A stretch of 64,000 nucleotides of DNA from DASRDZ01 sp035569495 (GTDB taxonomy: Bacteria > Chloroflexota > Dormibacteria > Aeolococcales > Aeolococcaceae), in contig DATMMX010000038.1 of the NCBI GenBank assembly GCA_035569495.1, positions 186,001-250,000 on the forward strand, in the 5' to 3' direction. How positions within the stretch are numbered: the stretch's first letter is position 1; every line of letters begins with the position of its first letter. The notes beneath the pieces are model-generated. The model ran no database searches and was not told where the DNA came from. It worked only from the letters and a program-made list of their open reading frames with translations. This document shows positions 21,549 through 29,348 of this stretch, one piece after another. A program made the position numbers and the translations under genes.

Positions 21549-22502
21549 TCAGGCGGCACGCTCCCGAGCGGTGGACGGCGGCTGATTAGCGCCGAGGCGC
21601 CAGGCCGCCAGCGCCGCGTACCGCTCGCTGATCTCAACCCCCAACCAGTCGCGGCCGAGCTGCTGCGCCACCCACAGGGCCGTACCCGTCCCGGCGAAGG
21701 GGTCGAGCAGCAGGCCGGGGACGGTACCGGCGACGCAGCTGCACCCGGTCGGGGCGCCGCAGGTCGCGCACGCCGTCTCCGGCACGGTGGCCAGGATGGG
21801 ACGCTCGGCCAGGGCGGGCGGAAAGGTGGCGAAGTGAGCACCGCCGTACCCCGGCCGGGTGGGGATACGCCACACGTCACCCGGATTCTTGCCCAGCGGA
21901 TGCCCGACCGTCAGACGCGCCCGCGCCAGGTTGGAGCGTGATGCTCCCAGCGGTCCCGACCAGCCGGGCGGACGCGCGCCGTCGCGCGACAGCGTCCGGG
22001 CGGGCGCCGACCGATGCGGTTCGCGGATCGGGTCCAGCCGGAAGTAGTAGGAGCGCTGGCGCACGAGGAAGTAGACATGCTCATGCGCCGCCGTCAGCCG
22101 ATCCTTGACCGACGTCGGCGTGGGGTTGGGCTTGCTCCAGATCACCCGGTTGCGCAGTAGCCAGCCATCGGCGAGCAGTGCCAGTAGCAACCTCTCAGGC
22201 GCTGCCAACAGTCCCTTTGCTGGTGTGCCATAGCGGGGGTGGCGGCTGTAGCTGTCGGCCAGGTTGAGCCACAGGCTCCCGGTGGGCTTGAGCACCCGCG
22301 CCACCTCCGCGAAGACCGCCTGCAGGCGCGCCACCCACTCGGTAACGGTCGCCTCCATGCCGATCTGTCCCGGCACGCCGTAGTCGCGGGTCGCGAAGTA
22401 CGGCGGCGAGGTCAGCACGGCGTCGATGCAGGCGTCGGGCAGACGGCGCAGCTGGTCGAGCGCGTCGCCGACGAGGATGACGTTGCGCGGCGCCCCGTTC
22501 AC
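21549..22502 (-). CDS. DNA methyltransferase (N4-cytosine/N6-adenine, SPPY type)
   Basis: This 317-aa protein carries AVLTSPPYFATRDYG at about residues 29-43, the catalytic (D/S)PPY motif IV of amino-methyltransferases. LLDPFAGTGTALWVAQQLGRDWLGVEIS near residues 262-289 is the SAM-binding motif I with FxGxG. The order (motif IV before motif I) indicates a beta-class enzyme. CATCGAPTGCSC near residue 245 is an extra Cys cluster that may bind zinc. Its ATG overlaps the preceding gene's stop by 4 nt. No restriction endonuclease is adjacent, so it is probably an orphan methylase protecting the element. The recognition sequence is unknown. Confidence 0.9.
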   Translation of the reverse strand: MNGAPRNVILVGDALDQLRRLPDACIDAVLTSPPYFATRDYGVPGQIGMEATVTEWVARLQAVFAEVARVLKPTGSLWLNLADSYSRHPRYGTPAKGLLAAPERLLLALLADGWLLRNRVIWSKPNPTPTSVKDRLTAAHEHVYFLVRQRSYYFRLDPIREPHRSAPARTLSRDGARPPGWSGPLGASRSNLARARLTVGHPLGKNPGDVWRIPTRPGYGGAHFATFPPALAERPILATVPETACATCGAPTGCSCVAGTVPGLLLDPFAGTGTALWVAQQLGRDWLGVEISERYAALAAWRLGANQPPSTARERAA

Positions 22503-23413
22503 GTCGCCGCTCCCTGCGCGATGCGCTCCACCGCCTCACTCAGCAGCGCCACCGTGAACAGCGGCCAGGCATCGACCGGCTGGCGTCCGCAGGCGTCGAC
22601 GATGGCACCGTGCCGCACGGGCGTCGGCGCCAGCCAGAGCACGCGCGGGAACGTCCCGGTGGCCTGCTGCTCCGAGCCGCTGCGCCAGTAAGCGGTGTAA
22701 ACGTCGAGTTTGCGGTCGAGGGTAGAGGCTGCTTCGGTGCCCTGATCCACCTCGACAAACCAGCGGTCCTCGAACTCGTCGTGCGCCGTGACGACGAAGG
22801 CGTCGGGCTTAAGCACCGCGCGACCGTGAGCGGCCGTGAAGGTGCGCCAGCAGCCGGGCTCCGTCACGAACGACACCAACTCGACGGCTCCCACGCGGTG
22901 CGCCTCCACTAGGCGGACGTACAACTCGGTCACCGCCAGGCTGTGGGCCAGGAACGGCACGCCCGGCGTCCACGGTCGGCGGAGGCGGGCCGCTCCCGTA
23001 ACGAGCCGCTGCCCGGCCCGGTCGAGGGCGTAGACCCAGCCCCGGCTGCCCGCCCGCACCCCGCCGATGGAGCGGCCCAGCCGCGCCACGATGCCGCGCT
23101 CGGCCAGCGATGCGAGAACCCGGCGGCACTGCCGATCCCCGGCGGCGGCGGCGAAGTCTGCGCAGTGCAACCGGGCGAGCTGATCGCCCGTCGCTACCCG
23201 AACCCGCTGCAGCGTGCGGATGATCTGCCAGTCCCGGTCATCCAGGGCGGCGGCCAGGTCCGGCAGACGGCGGGCGGTGACGTAGGAGCCGCGCGCCGTC
23301 TGGAGTGATTCGCTGCGCGATTCAACCGAGGAGTCGTTGGCGAAACCGCCATCCTGACGCCGGGGCGGGTCCACGCGACCGGACAGGCGACCGGACGTGT
23401 TGCGGGCCGTCAT
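22499..23413 (-). CDS. Replication-relaxation family protein
   Basis: This 304-aa protein has winged-helix features: LDDRDWQIIRTLQRVRVATGDQLARLHCAD (about residues 36-65), then CRRVLASLAERGIVARL. GVRAGSRGWVYALDRAGQRL follows. The second half resembles a nuclease-like fold seen in this family, with an FVVTAHDEFEDRWFVEVDQGTEA segment. Replication-relaxation proteins are linked to plasmid and ICE DNA processing in actinobacteria and relatives. It overlaps its neighbours by 4 nt on each side, between the coupling ATPase and methyltransferase. It could be the element's origin-binding or relaxase-replacing component; that is inference. Confidence 0.8.
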   Translation of the reverse strand: MTARNTSGRLSGRVDPPRRQDGGFANDSSVESRSESLQTARGSYVTARRLPDLAAALDDRDWQIIRTLQRVRVATGDQLARLHCADFAAAAGDRQCRRVLASLAERGIVARLGRSIGGVRAGSRGWVYALDRAGQRLVTGAARLRRPWTPGVPFLAHSLAVTELYVRLVEAHRVGAVELVSFVTEPGCWRTFTAAHGRAVLKPDAFVVTAHDEFEDRWFVEVDQGTEAASTLDRKLDVYTAYWRSGSEQQATGTFPRVLWLAPTPVRHGAIVDACGRQPVDAWPLFTVALLSEAVERIAQGAAT

Positions 23414-25545
23414 GGCGTCCTCCGGCGCCGCCCGACCGTCCCCTCGGGTTGTACGTCCCGGTGGGCGCGCAGCTGGGCCTCGACGTCGGCGCGGTCACGG
23501 CCGTAGCGCTGCCGGGACCGGGCGCGGACCTGGCCCGGGTCGGTCAGGACTGGCGCAGGCCGCATCGCCGAGCCCGTCACCGCCGGCGCGACCGTCGTGC
23601 CGGTGTAGATCGAAGCCGCCAGCTCGTAGGCATCGAGCCCTTGGAGATCAGCGGCCATCAGGTAGGGCGCGTACTCGCGCGCCATCACCGCGGCGTCGTC
23701 GGCGCCGAGCCGGTAGACCAGCTTGGTTCGGGCGTTGGCGAGCACGTCGGCCCGCAGCGGCGGCGGGAGTTGCGCCAGCAGTTGCACGGCCAGCACCAAT
23801 CCGACGCCGAGGCCGCGCGCTTGGGCCAGGAAGTCACCAAAGTCTGTCTCGCTGCCGATGAAGTCCTGAAATTCGTCGGCGATCACGGTGACGAGGCGGC
23901 GGTGCGGCGGTGCCACCCCGGCCCGGGCCAGCGTGGCCGCCCACAAGCGCGCCAGCAGCAGGCTGCCGAGCAGAGCCGCCGCGTCCGCCCCGATGGTGCC
24001 CTTCGCCAAGTTGCAGACGAGGATCTTCCGCTCGGCCAGCACCGCTTCCATCGTCCACGTCGGGGTGGCCTGCCCGATGACCAGGCGGAGGTGGCTGCGC
24101 CCGACCAACGCGCGCAGCTTGTTGAGCACCGGCGCGGCGACGTGCGACCGCTCGGCCAGCGACAGCGCGTCGAACCACGACCAGTACCCGCGCAGTTGCG
24201 CGTCCCTGACTTGGGCGAGCACGCGGCGCCGGAAGGCGTCATCGGTCAGCAGCGCCGGGGCTTCCACGATGGAGAGTTCGGCGCTGGCCAGCGTGCGCAA
24301 GCTGTGCCGCAGCACGTCGTCGGAGCGCGGTCCCCAACTGCTGCGGAAGCGCCGGGCGAACCAGGCGGTCACCTGATCGCAGGTAATCTCCAGCCGCTCC
24401 GGGGTGTCGGCCAGCAGGTTGAAGCCCACCGGCCGCGCGTCGGTGGGGTCGAGGTAGATCACGTCGCCGACGCGGTCAGGCGGTAGGGCGCCCAAGACCT
24501 CGAGCGCCAGGTCGCCCTTGGGGTCGAACAGCACCAGGCCGTGCCCGGCCGCCATGTCCTGCCGGGCGATGCCCGCGAGTTCGGTGCTCTTGCCGCTGCC
24601 GGTTGGACCGGCGACGAAGACGTGGCCGGTCGCGCCGCGCCACGGTTGCGCCACCGGCCGGGCGGCACCGGGATAGGTCGAGTGCAGCAGGACGCGCCCG
24701 TCGCGCGGGAGGACGGCCGGGGGCGGCAGTTGGCGCGAGGTGCCCAAGCGCAGACCCGGGACGGTGGGCGTGCCGACCGGCAAGCCGCTGACGGCCACCA
24801 GCTCGTCGGGCGAAATGACGGCGGGCCAGATCAGGGGCACGGTGCGCTGGCGCAGCCGTCGCCAGGCCGCACCGGGCAGCAAGGCGCGCGGCTGCAGCCG
24901 CGTCCCGGCGCGCGCCGTGCCGCGCAGCACACTCAAGGGACGGCGCAGCAGAGCACGGGCGCGGTCCTCGGTTGCGGCCACGGCGCCCAGCCGCACCACG
25001 GCGAGGAACTGCGCGCCTGCCTGCTTGCGGCGCTCGTCGGCCTCCAAGCGGCGCGACTCGGACGCCAGGCCCAGCGCGCGCAGGGCGCCGCCGAGAGGAT
25101 CACTCGGCGCGGGCGCCGGAGCCAGCAGCCACTGGACGATCAGGCGCTCGCCGTGGCGCAACGGCTGCAAGGCGGCCAGCAGAGCCGCCGCGACGGCCTC
25201 GGGGTAGTCGACGCGCAGGCTGCCATCCGCATGGGACATGCCGAGTTCGACGGTGCTGACGGCACCGCCGACGGGTGGCTCGTCCGCAGCCACGCTGAGC
25301 CGGACGGACGGCAGGGCGGCGCGCAGCGCATCCGTCACGACACCCTGCCAGCGCTCCGGCACCGCCAGGCGATGCGTGAGCTGCGAGCACGTACTGACCG
25401 TCTCGAAGGCAACGGCCGGGCGGGTGCCGACCAAGCGGGGTGCGTAGGGCGGCAGGGCCGCCAGCCCAGCGAAGAAGGCGCGCAGGGCGTCCGGCTTCAC
25501 CTCATGCGGGAAGCGGACGGCAAGGGAGATCCACGGCGCGCTCAC
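23410..25545 (-). CDS. Type IV secretion-like coupling ATPase (VirD4/TraG-type DNA transfer protein)
   Basis: This 711-aa protein starts with a GTG at 25545. Walker A is HVFVAGPTGSGKSTELAG at about residues 309-326, followed by GLVLFDPKGDLALEVLG. Walker B is LVTVIADEFQDFIG near residues 554-567, and TKLVYRLGADDAAVMAREYAPY is typical of the family's C-terminal part. The first 300 residues are a beta-rich domain without strong membrane helices, unlike classical VirD4. Such proteins are hexameric motors moving DNA in conjugation. It overlaps the 50-aa gene upstream and the replication-relaxation gene downstream by 4 nt each. Confidence 0.88.
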   Translation of the reverse strand: MSAPWISLAVRFPHEVKPDALRAFFAGLAALPPYAPRLVGTRPAVAFETVSTCSQLTHRLAVPERWQGVVTDALRAALPSVRLSVAADEPPVGGAVSTVELGMSHADGSLRVDYPEAVAAALLAALQPLRHGERLIVQWLLAPAPAPSDPLGGALRALGLASESRRLEADERRKQAGAQFLAVVRLGAVAATEDRARALLRRPLSVLRGTARAGTRLQPRALLPGAAWRRLRQRTVPLIWPAVISPDELVAVSGLPVGTPTVPGLRLGTSRQLPPPAVLPRDGRVLLHSTYPGAARPVAQPWRGATGHVFVAGPTGSGKSTELAGIARQDMAAGHGLVLFDPKGDLALEVLGALPPDRVGDVIYLDPTDARPVGFNLLADTPERLEITCDQVTAWFARRFRSSWGPRSDDVLRHSLRTLASAELSIVEAPALLTDDAFRRRVLAQVRDAQLRGYWSWFDALSLAERSHVAAPVLNKLRALVGRSHLRLVIGQATPTWTMEAVLAERKILVCNLAKGTIGADAAALLGSLLLARLWAATLARAGVAPPHRRLVTVIADEFQDFIGSETDFGDFLAQARGLGVGLVLAVQLLAQLPPPLRADVLANARTKLVYRLGADDAAVMAREYAPYLMAADLQGLDAYELAASIYTGTTVAPAVTGSAMRPAPVLTDPGQVRARSRQRYGRDRADVEAQLRAHRDVQPEGTVGRRRRTP

Positions 25546-25694
25546 GACGACGCCTCCCGTCGTTCGGTCTCAGCCCGCTTGCGCTCCCGCTCCTCCTGCT
25601 CGCGTACGGCGCGCAGCAGCACCAGCGCCAGCGCGCGCAGGTCGATCTGCTCCCTTGGTACGCCGGTGACCCGAAAACTGCTCTGCTGTCCCAT
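25542..25694 (-). CDS. 50-aa protein heading the mobilisation operon
   Basis: An ATG at 25694, with a GGGGGGAGGG purine-rich site upstream, starts MGQQSSFRVTGVPREQIDLR. The rest is a charged helix (ALALVLLRAVREQEERERKRAETERREASS). The TGA at 25544-25542 overlaps the GTG of the coupling ATPase by 4 nt, so the two are translationally coupled. It is too short for domain assignment. It could be a DNA-binding or ATPase-partner peptide. It is the first gene after the double-operator promoter. Confidence 0.65.
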   Translation of the reverse strand: MGQQSSFRVTGVPREQIDLRALALVLLRAVREQEERERKRAETERREASS

Positions 25695-25715
25695 GCTCCA
25701 ACCCTCCCCCCTGAT

Positions 25716-25767
25716 TCCAATTGGATTCTCTAAGCTCTAAGTTTATCCAATTGGAATCACTTGTCAA
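25716..25767 (-). promoter_or_regulatory. Mobilisation operon promoter with two CCAATTGG operators
   Basis: On the minus strand TTGACA (25767-25762) and TAAACT (25745-25740) are 16 nt apart. TCCAATTGGA at 25746-25755 fills the spacer. A second TCCAATTGGA at 25716-25725 lies just downstream, with centres exactly 30 bp apart. The -35 overlaps the end of the recombinase gene. The same motif sits on the XRE promoter. Confidence 0.72.
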
Positions 25768-26582
25768 GCGGGAAGTTCATGCCGACTTGCGCGTGGCACG
25801 GCGACAGAGCGCACCGTCGAGGCGTGCCAGCGAACGCCACCGTGAGAAGTCGGCACGCCGTCACGGTTCAAGCCATCCGCAATCGCACGCCAGGAGGTGT
25901 CAACAGCTCGCTCAGCGTGGATGCGCCGCCGCACCTCGTTGGGGACGGCAGGCGGCCGTCCGAGCCGAACGCCTTGGGCTCGCTTTACCGCGAGCGCCCG
26001 CTTTGTGTTGAGGCCGATCAGCCGGCGCTCGAACTCGGCCAAGGCGGCCAGGATGGTGGCGATCAGCTCCCCGGTGGGTGTGGTGAGGTCGAGCCCCAGG
26101 TCGGCTAAGACGAGCTGCCAGCCCTCGCGCCGGGAGCGCCGGAGCAGGCCGGAGAAATCATGGACCGACCGGCTGAGGCGATCGAGGCGCGGCACGACGA
26201 TGCCAGAGGCATCGCCCCGTCTGATGGCGGCGAGTGCCCGGCGGAGGTCCCGCCGGCCATCCAAGCTGCCGCCACTAGCCACGTCTCGGTAGACGCGTCC
26301 GAGCAGCAGGCCCCGCCCGGCGCATGCCTGGGCCAGCTCGGCGAGCTGCGCCTCGAGCCCGGCGCCGTCCTCTCCCTGCTCGGTCGTGCTGACCCGGATG
26401 TAGCCCGCCAGCGGCGCTCCGGCCCGGCTACGACGGGCTCCGCGCCGAGTGCCGACTGTTCGCCTTCGTGCCTCCCCCTGTTGCTGCGTACAGGAAACGC
26501 TCGATTTGTGTACAAGGGGCCGTCGCGCCGCTGGTCGGCGCTCCCCTGGACGGCGATGCCGCCTGTCGCTTCTCCCTTCCAT
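25764..26582 (-). CDS. Small serine recombinase (resolvase/invertase type)
   Basis: The ATG at 26582 is the only usable in-frame start before the catalytic domain, giving 272 aa with an Arg-rich N-terminal extension of about 55 residues. LAGYIRVSTTEQGEDGAGLEAQL carries the nucleophilic Ser in VST. RRGDASGIVVPRLDRLSRSVHDF and LAALAEFERRLIGLNTKRAL follow, and RVRLGRPPAVPN leads into a resolvase-type HTH (DTSWRAIADGLNRDGVPTS). These enzymes resolve or invert DNA between short sites. Two inverted 27-bp near-copies flank its 5' region (26488-26514 and 26722-26748). This is separate from the large integrase at 14.6-16.6 kb. Confidence 0.88.
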   Translation of the reverse strand: MEGRSDRRHRRPGERRPAARRPLVHKSSVSCTQQQGEARRRTVGTRRGARRSRAGAPLAGYIRVSTTEQGEDGAGLEAQLAELAQACAGRGLLLGRVYRDVASGGSLDGRRDLRRALAAIRRGDASGIVVPRLDRLSRSVHDFSGLLRRSRREGWQLVLADLGLDLTTPTGELIATILAALAEFERRLIGLNTKRALAVKRAQGVRLGRPPAVPNEVRRRIHAERAVDTSWRAIADGLNRDGVPTSHGGVRWHASTVRSVAVPRASRHELPA

Positions 26583-26748
26583 GCCCTGTCCTCTCGCTTA
26601 TGACAGTCATGGTATCCAAAGACGGGTAGCTAATCCAGTCCCTTTGACCGCGCGGTCAGCAATTGCTGGACACTCCGGCGTAGACGCGGGTTTCTCCTTA
26701 TGGGACAAGGCGAATCATGGCTGTACACGAAAGGAGCGTTTTCTGTAC
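26488..26748. repeat. Inverted pair of 27-bp sites flanking the start of the small serine recombinase
   Basis: 26488-26514 and the reverse complement of 26722-26748 agree at 23 of 27 positions, reading GTACAG-A/G-AAACGCTC, four variable positions, then GTGTACA. Each site is itself roughly dyad-symmetric (GTACA at one end, TGTACA at the other), as recombinase sites are. The first lies inside the recombinase coding sequence and the second 140 bp upstream of its start. The segment between them holds the promoter region. Confidence 0.65.
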
Positions 26749-27145
26749 ACGCGCTTGACAGGGACAGTCCTGATCTCGGATCATGCGCGTCTCGCGGCGT
26801 TGAGGGCGGGAACCAACCGACACGCCACTTGCTTAGGAAGGAGCGCGTCGGTTCATGCCTCAGTTGGCAGGTACACCTAGCGTTGTATCGCCGCACATAG
26901 AGTGCCCAATCGTCCGGGGTGTCGGGTACATCGTTGCCCGGCCCCCATCGTGACGAGGGCACGGAGCTCCATCGACTGCGCGCGCGTCTATGCCAACACG
27001 CTCATGCTTGAACGAAAGTATCAATGCCTATATAAACAATAGATCGGCCGCTTGTATCGCTTTTCAGCGGCAAGCTCGCAACTTGACAGGTGCGTTCGCC
27101 CGGCCAGCGACGTACCATCGGTTCCAAGGAATGGAGGGCTCAGTC
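26583..27145. other. Intergenic region upstream of recombinase and metalloprotease
   Basis: I see no convincing gene here. TGACCGCGCGGTCA at 26645-26658 is a perfect 14-bp palindrome. The right-hand 27-bp inverted site is at 26722-26748, followed by TTGACA at 26755. From about 26,960 to 27,080 the sequence is unusually AT-rich for the window (CCTATATAAACAATAG), which may be a promoter or a junction. Confidence 0.45.
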
Positions 27146-28219
27146 ATGGCGGGTCGTATAACAACGACCACAGGTCACCTCAACTCGGGCGCGTCGTCAG
27201 CTTCGGCATCGAAGCGGGGACGCAGGCGGCTGTTCACGCGCGGCGTGGTGGGGTTGTTCGCAGCCCTACTGCTGGCGCTGGGGCAGATCAGCATGGGCGG
27301 CGTCGTCACGGCCTCGGCCCACGACGACTGCAAGCAGGCGACGAGCGCTGACAACACCAACGGATCGCCCTCCGCCTGCGGTTACACGCAGCTGGATAAC
27401 ACTTGGCCGGCCAGCGGCGCCTCGCCGTTTTGTGGCTCGTCTTGCGTGTACTGGTGGATGCCGAACGGCGGACCGGGCAACGTCGACGCCGACTTCACCG
27501 GGCAGTACCCCGGCGTCAGCGGCGTCAATTTCTACCAGGATCTCCTCAGTGCCATGCACGCCTGGGCCGGTCAGCCGTACAACTCGCCCTGGATGTACCA
27601 GTGCGGTGGCAGCAACTGCCAGTACTCCCAGGTACATGTCGGGTCGAAGGACGAGGGCTACGACAGTCGATTCGTGACGTGCGCACTCACCTACGTGTCC
27701 AACGACCCGAACAACTTCCAGATCACCTCGTCCACCATCATGTGGAACAACGACAGTCAGTTGAGATGGTCGGACGGACCCTCGGGAAGCGCTTGTGACG
27801 CCAAGGCGATCTCCTACCACGAGGAGGGACACGTCTTCTCACTCGGCCACTCCAGCACCCAGGGCAACGCCATGTACTGGCAGGGAGGCGCGGAGGCCAT
27901 TGGCGGCAACGACCAAACTGGCCTGAACGCCATCTATGGTCCGTACACCGGTGGAAACGGTTCCGGAAGCAGCGGCGGCGGTGGCTGTCCCAACTGCCAG
28001 ACCATCTGCGGGGCGTCTGAGGATCCCTGCAACCCGGGTCCGGGCACGCCCAATGTCAACATCGAAGGCTACCTCACCAAAGCATGGGACATGTCGCAAG
28101 GTGCGTCCCTGCCCAACCCCGTCTCGGAGCTGACCGGTGCCGACGGTTGCCTCCAGTACTTCTTCGCCAAGCAGTACACGCCGTGGTTGAACTGTCAGAT
28201 CGGGATCGCCGCACCGTGA
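27146..28219 (+). CDS. Secreted matrixin-like zinc metalloprotease
   Basis: I chose the ATG at 27146, with GGAGGG 6-7 nt upstream; an ATG at 27131 is in frame. A basic N-terminus (KRGRRRLFTRG) and a hydrophobic GVVGLFAALLLALGQISMGGVVTASAHD form a signal peptide, giving a 357-aa precursor. The catalytic centre is YHEEGHVFSLGHSS (HExxHxxxxxH, metzincin type), and a downstream NAMYWQG supplies the Met-turn. Many Cys (CGSSCVYWW, CGGSNC, CPNCQTICGASEDPC) suggest disulfides. A Gly/Ser linker leads to a C-terminal Cys-containing region. The stop overlaps the lipoprotein start by 4 nt. The target is unknown; it is likely cargo of the element. Confidence 0.85.
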   Translation: MAGRITTTTGHLNSGASSASASKRGRRRLFTRGVVGLFAALLLALGQISMGGVVTASAHDDCKQATSADNTNGSPSACGYTQLDNTWPASGASPFCGSSCVYWWMPNGGPGNVDADFTGQYPGVSGVNFYQDLLSAMHAWAGQPYNSPWMYQCGGSNCQYSQVHVGSKDEGYDSRFVTCALTYVSNDPNNFQITSSTIMWNNDSQLRWSDGPSGSACDAKAISYHEEGHVFSLGHSSTQGNAMYWQGGAEAIGGNDQTGLNAIYGPYTGGNGSGSSGGGGCPNCQTICGASEDPCNPGPGTPNVNIEGYLTKAWDMSQGASLPNPVSELTGADGCLQYFFAKQYTPWLNCQIGIAAP

Positions 28220-28992
28220 AGACCGGACGCTTGGCCGCGCTGTTGGGGCTGCTGCTGTGTGCCTGCTCCAACGGTGTAGCCGTCGGCGTCGCCAGCAACG
28301 GGGGCGGCTCTGCCGCCCCCGCCACGGCCACGCCCGTACCCGGGGGTAGGCCCAGCGGGCCGAGCGGTCCCCCCCGCTACGACCACTGGGACATGAGCAA
28401 GCCAATCCGAATCTCTGTAGCGTGTGACGGCATGCTCAGCTCAGAACCGCTGCAGTACTTCCTTCTCCACACCGGTTTGACTACCAGTGACCCAGAGCAA
28501 ACCGACCGCGCGGCGGCGGTGGTCAAGGTCATTGCGGTGGGCGCCCGCTGGAACACCACTGACGGCCTACGACCGACGCAGGCGTACATTGATGCCCTCC
28601 AGCACCCGACAGCCGCGCCTGATGGCACCTGGCCGGTGACCCCCAACATCGTGACGTCGTACACCTTCCGGATCGTCCGGACGGTTCGGGGCGCGCTGCC
28701 AGGATCGACCGTGGTCGGCTATCGTAACGGCGGCGTTGTCGGGCAGGACGGCATCGCCTGGAGTGGCTGCGAAACGACGGCTGAACGCAGCGAGCACGCC
28801 GCACCGGTCATCGGTCACACCTACCTTGTCCTGTTCGGACCGGAACTGACGACATTGGGGTTGGGTGCCAAACCGATCCAGCAGCCGATGATCGATGACC
28901 TGATCCAGTACAACCCGGCGACCGACGTGTTGACCGATGTCACGGGGCCGATCAAACTCGCCGACGCGACGAAGGGGTTGGCGCCGGGCTGA
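28216..28992 (+). CDS. Putative lipoprotein co-expressed with the metalloprotease
   Basis: A GTG at 28216 overlaps the metalloprotease stop (GTGA). The precursor is 258 aa. KTGRLAALLGLLLCACSNG is a lipoprotein signal with lipobox LCAC and predicted lipidation at Cys17. A Gly/Pro/Ala spacer follows, then a soluble domain (ISVACDGMLSSEPLQYFLLH, NIVTSYTFRIVRTVRGALPGSTVVGYRNGG, HTYLVLFGPELTTLGLG). The domain is not one I recognise. Co-translation suggests it anchors, inhibits or escorts the secreted protease. A strong terminator follows the gene. Confidence 0.75.
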   Translation: MKTGRLAALLGLLLCACSNGVAVGVASNGGGSAAPATATPVPGGRPSGPSGPPRYDHWDMSKPIRISVACDGMLSSEPLQYFLLHTGLTTSDPEQTDRAAAVVKVIAVGARWNTTDGLRPTQAYIDALQHPTAAPDGTWPVTPNIVTSYTFRIVRTVRGALPGSTVVGYRNGGVVGQDGIAWSGCETTAERSEHAAPVIGHTYLVLFGPELTTLGLGAKPIQQPMIDDLIQYNPATDVLTDVTGPIKLADATKGLAPG

Positions 28993-29005
28993 ACCCTCAG
29001 CTCAC

Positions 29006-29034
29006 CAGAGCCAGGATGATCCATCCTGGCTCTG
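29006..29034 (+). terminator. Rho-independent-like terminator after the lipoprotein gene
   Basis: CAGAGCCAGGATG (29006-29018) and CATCCTGGCTCTG (29022-29034) form a perfect 13-bp stem with a 3-nt loop. TCACTTTTCC follows. It lies 14 nt after the lipoprotein stop. Confidence 0.85.
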
Positions 29035-29150
29035 TCACTTTTCCGCAGATGCAGGGGAGTGCCCACCTAACCGCTAGCTGACCGTCTCAAGTACCCGTGA
29101 AGGTCGGCGACCGCATTTTGGACAATGGTGTTTGAGAATGCGCCCAGCAA

Positions 29151-29192
29151 GTCCACGGCCCCCTCCCCCGCACCGAGTTGAGCTCAAATCTG
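29151..29192 (+). repeat. About 40-bp dispersed direct repeat, left copy
   Basis: GTCCAC, CCCTCCCCCG and TTGAGCTCAAATC line up position by position with 33371-33411, about 34 of 40 bases matching. The pair brackets 4.2 kb holding the RraA-like fragment, sigma factor and MFS genes. Confidence 0.6.
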
Positions 29193-29348
29193 CCGGGGTC
29201 TCGCTGAGTCTCACAGGGTCATTTTCCGTGATGCTCAGCGGGGGAAAGAGGTGCGGGTCCGACGCAGCGCTGCCGGATGAACTTGTAGGTCTTCCTGTTT
29301 GGTGAGTGTCGCGGTGTGTCGATGATCAACGCTTCGCGCGGCGTGCGA

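Larger units (their letters stand above)
28993..29348. other. Intergenic region containing a dispersed repeat
   Basis: Apart from the terminator I see no gene. Bases 29151-29192 form the left member of a repeat shared with 33371-33411, in the same orientation, centred on TTGAGCTCAAATC and preceded by CCCTCCCCCG. Base composition drops relative to the flanks. The right edge of the mobile element may lie in or near this stretch, but I see no third copy of the tRNA-derived 38-mer. Confidence 0.4.

Noticed and set aside
27083..27118. TTGACA at 27083 with TACCAT at 27113 as a promoter for the metalloprotease gene.
   Set aside because: The 24-nt spacing is too long for a standard promoter.
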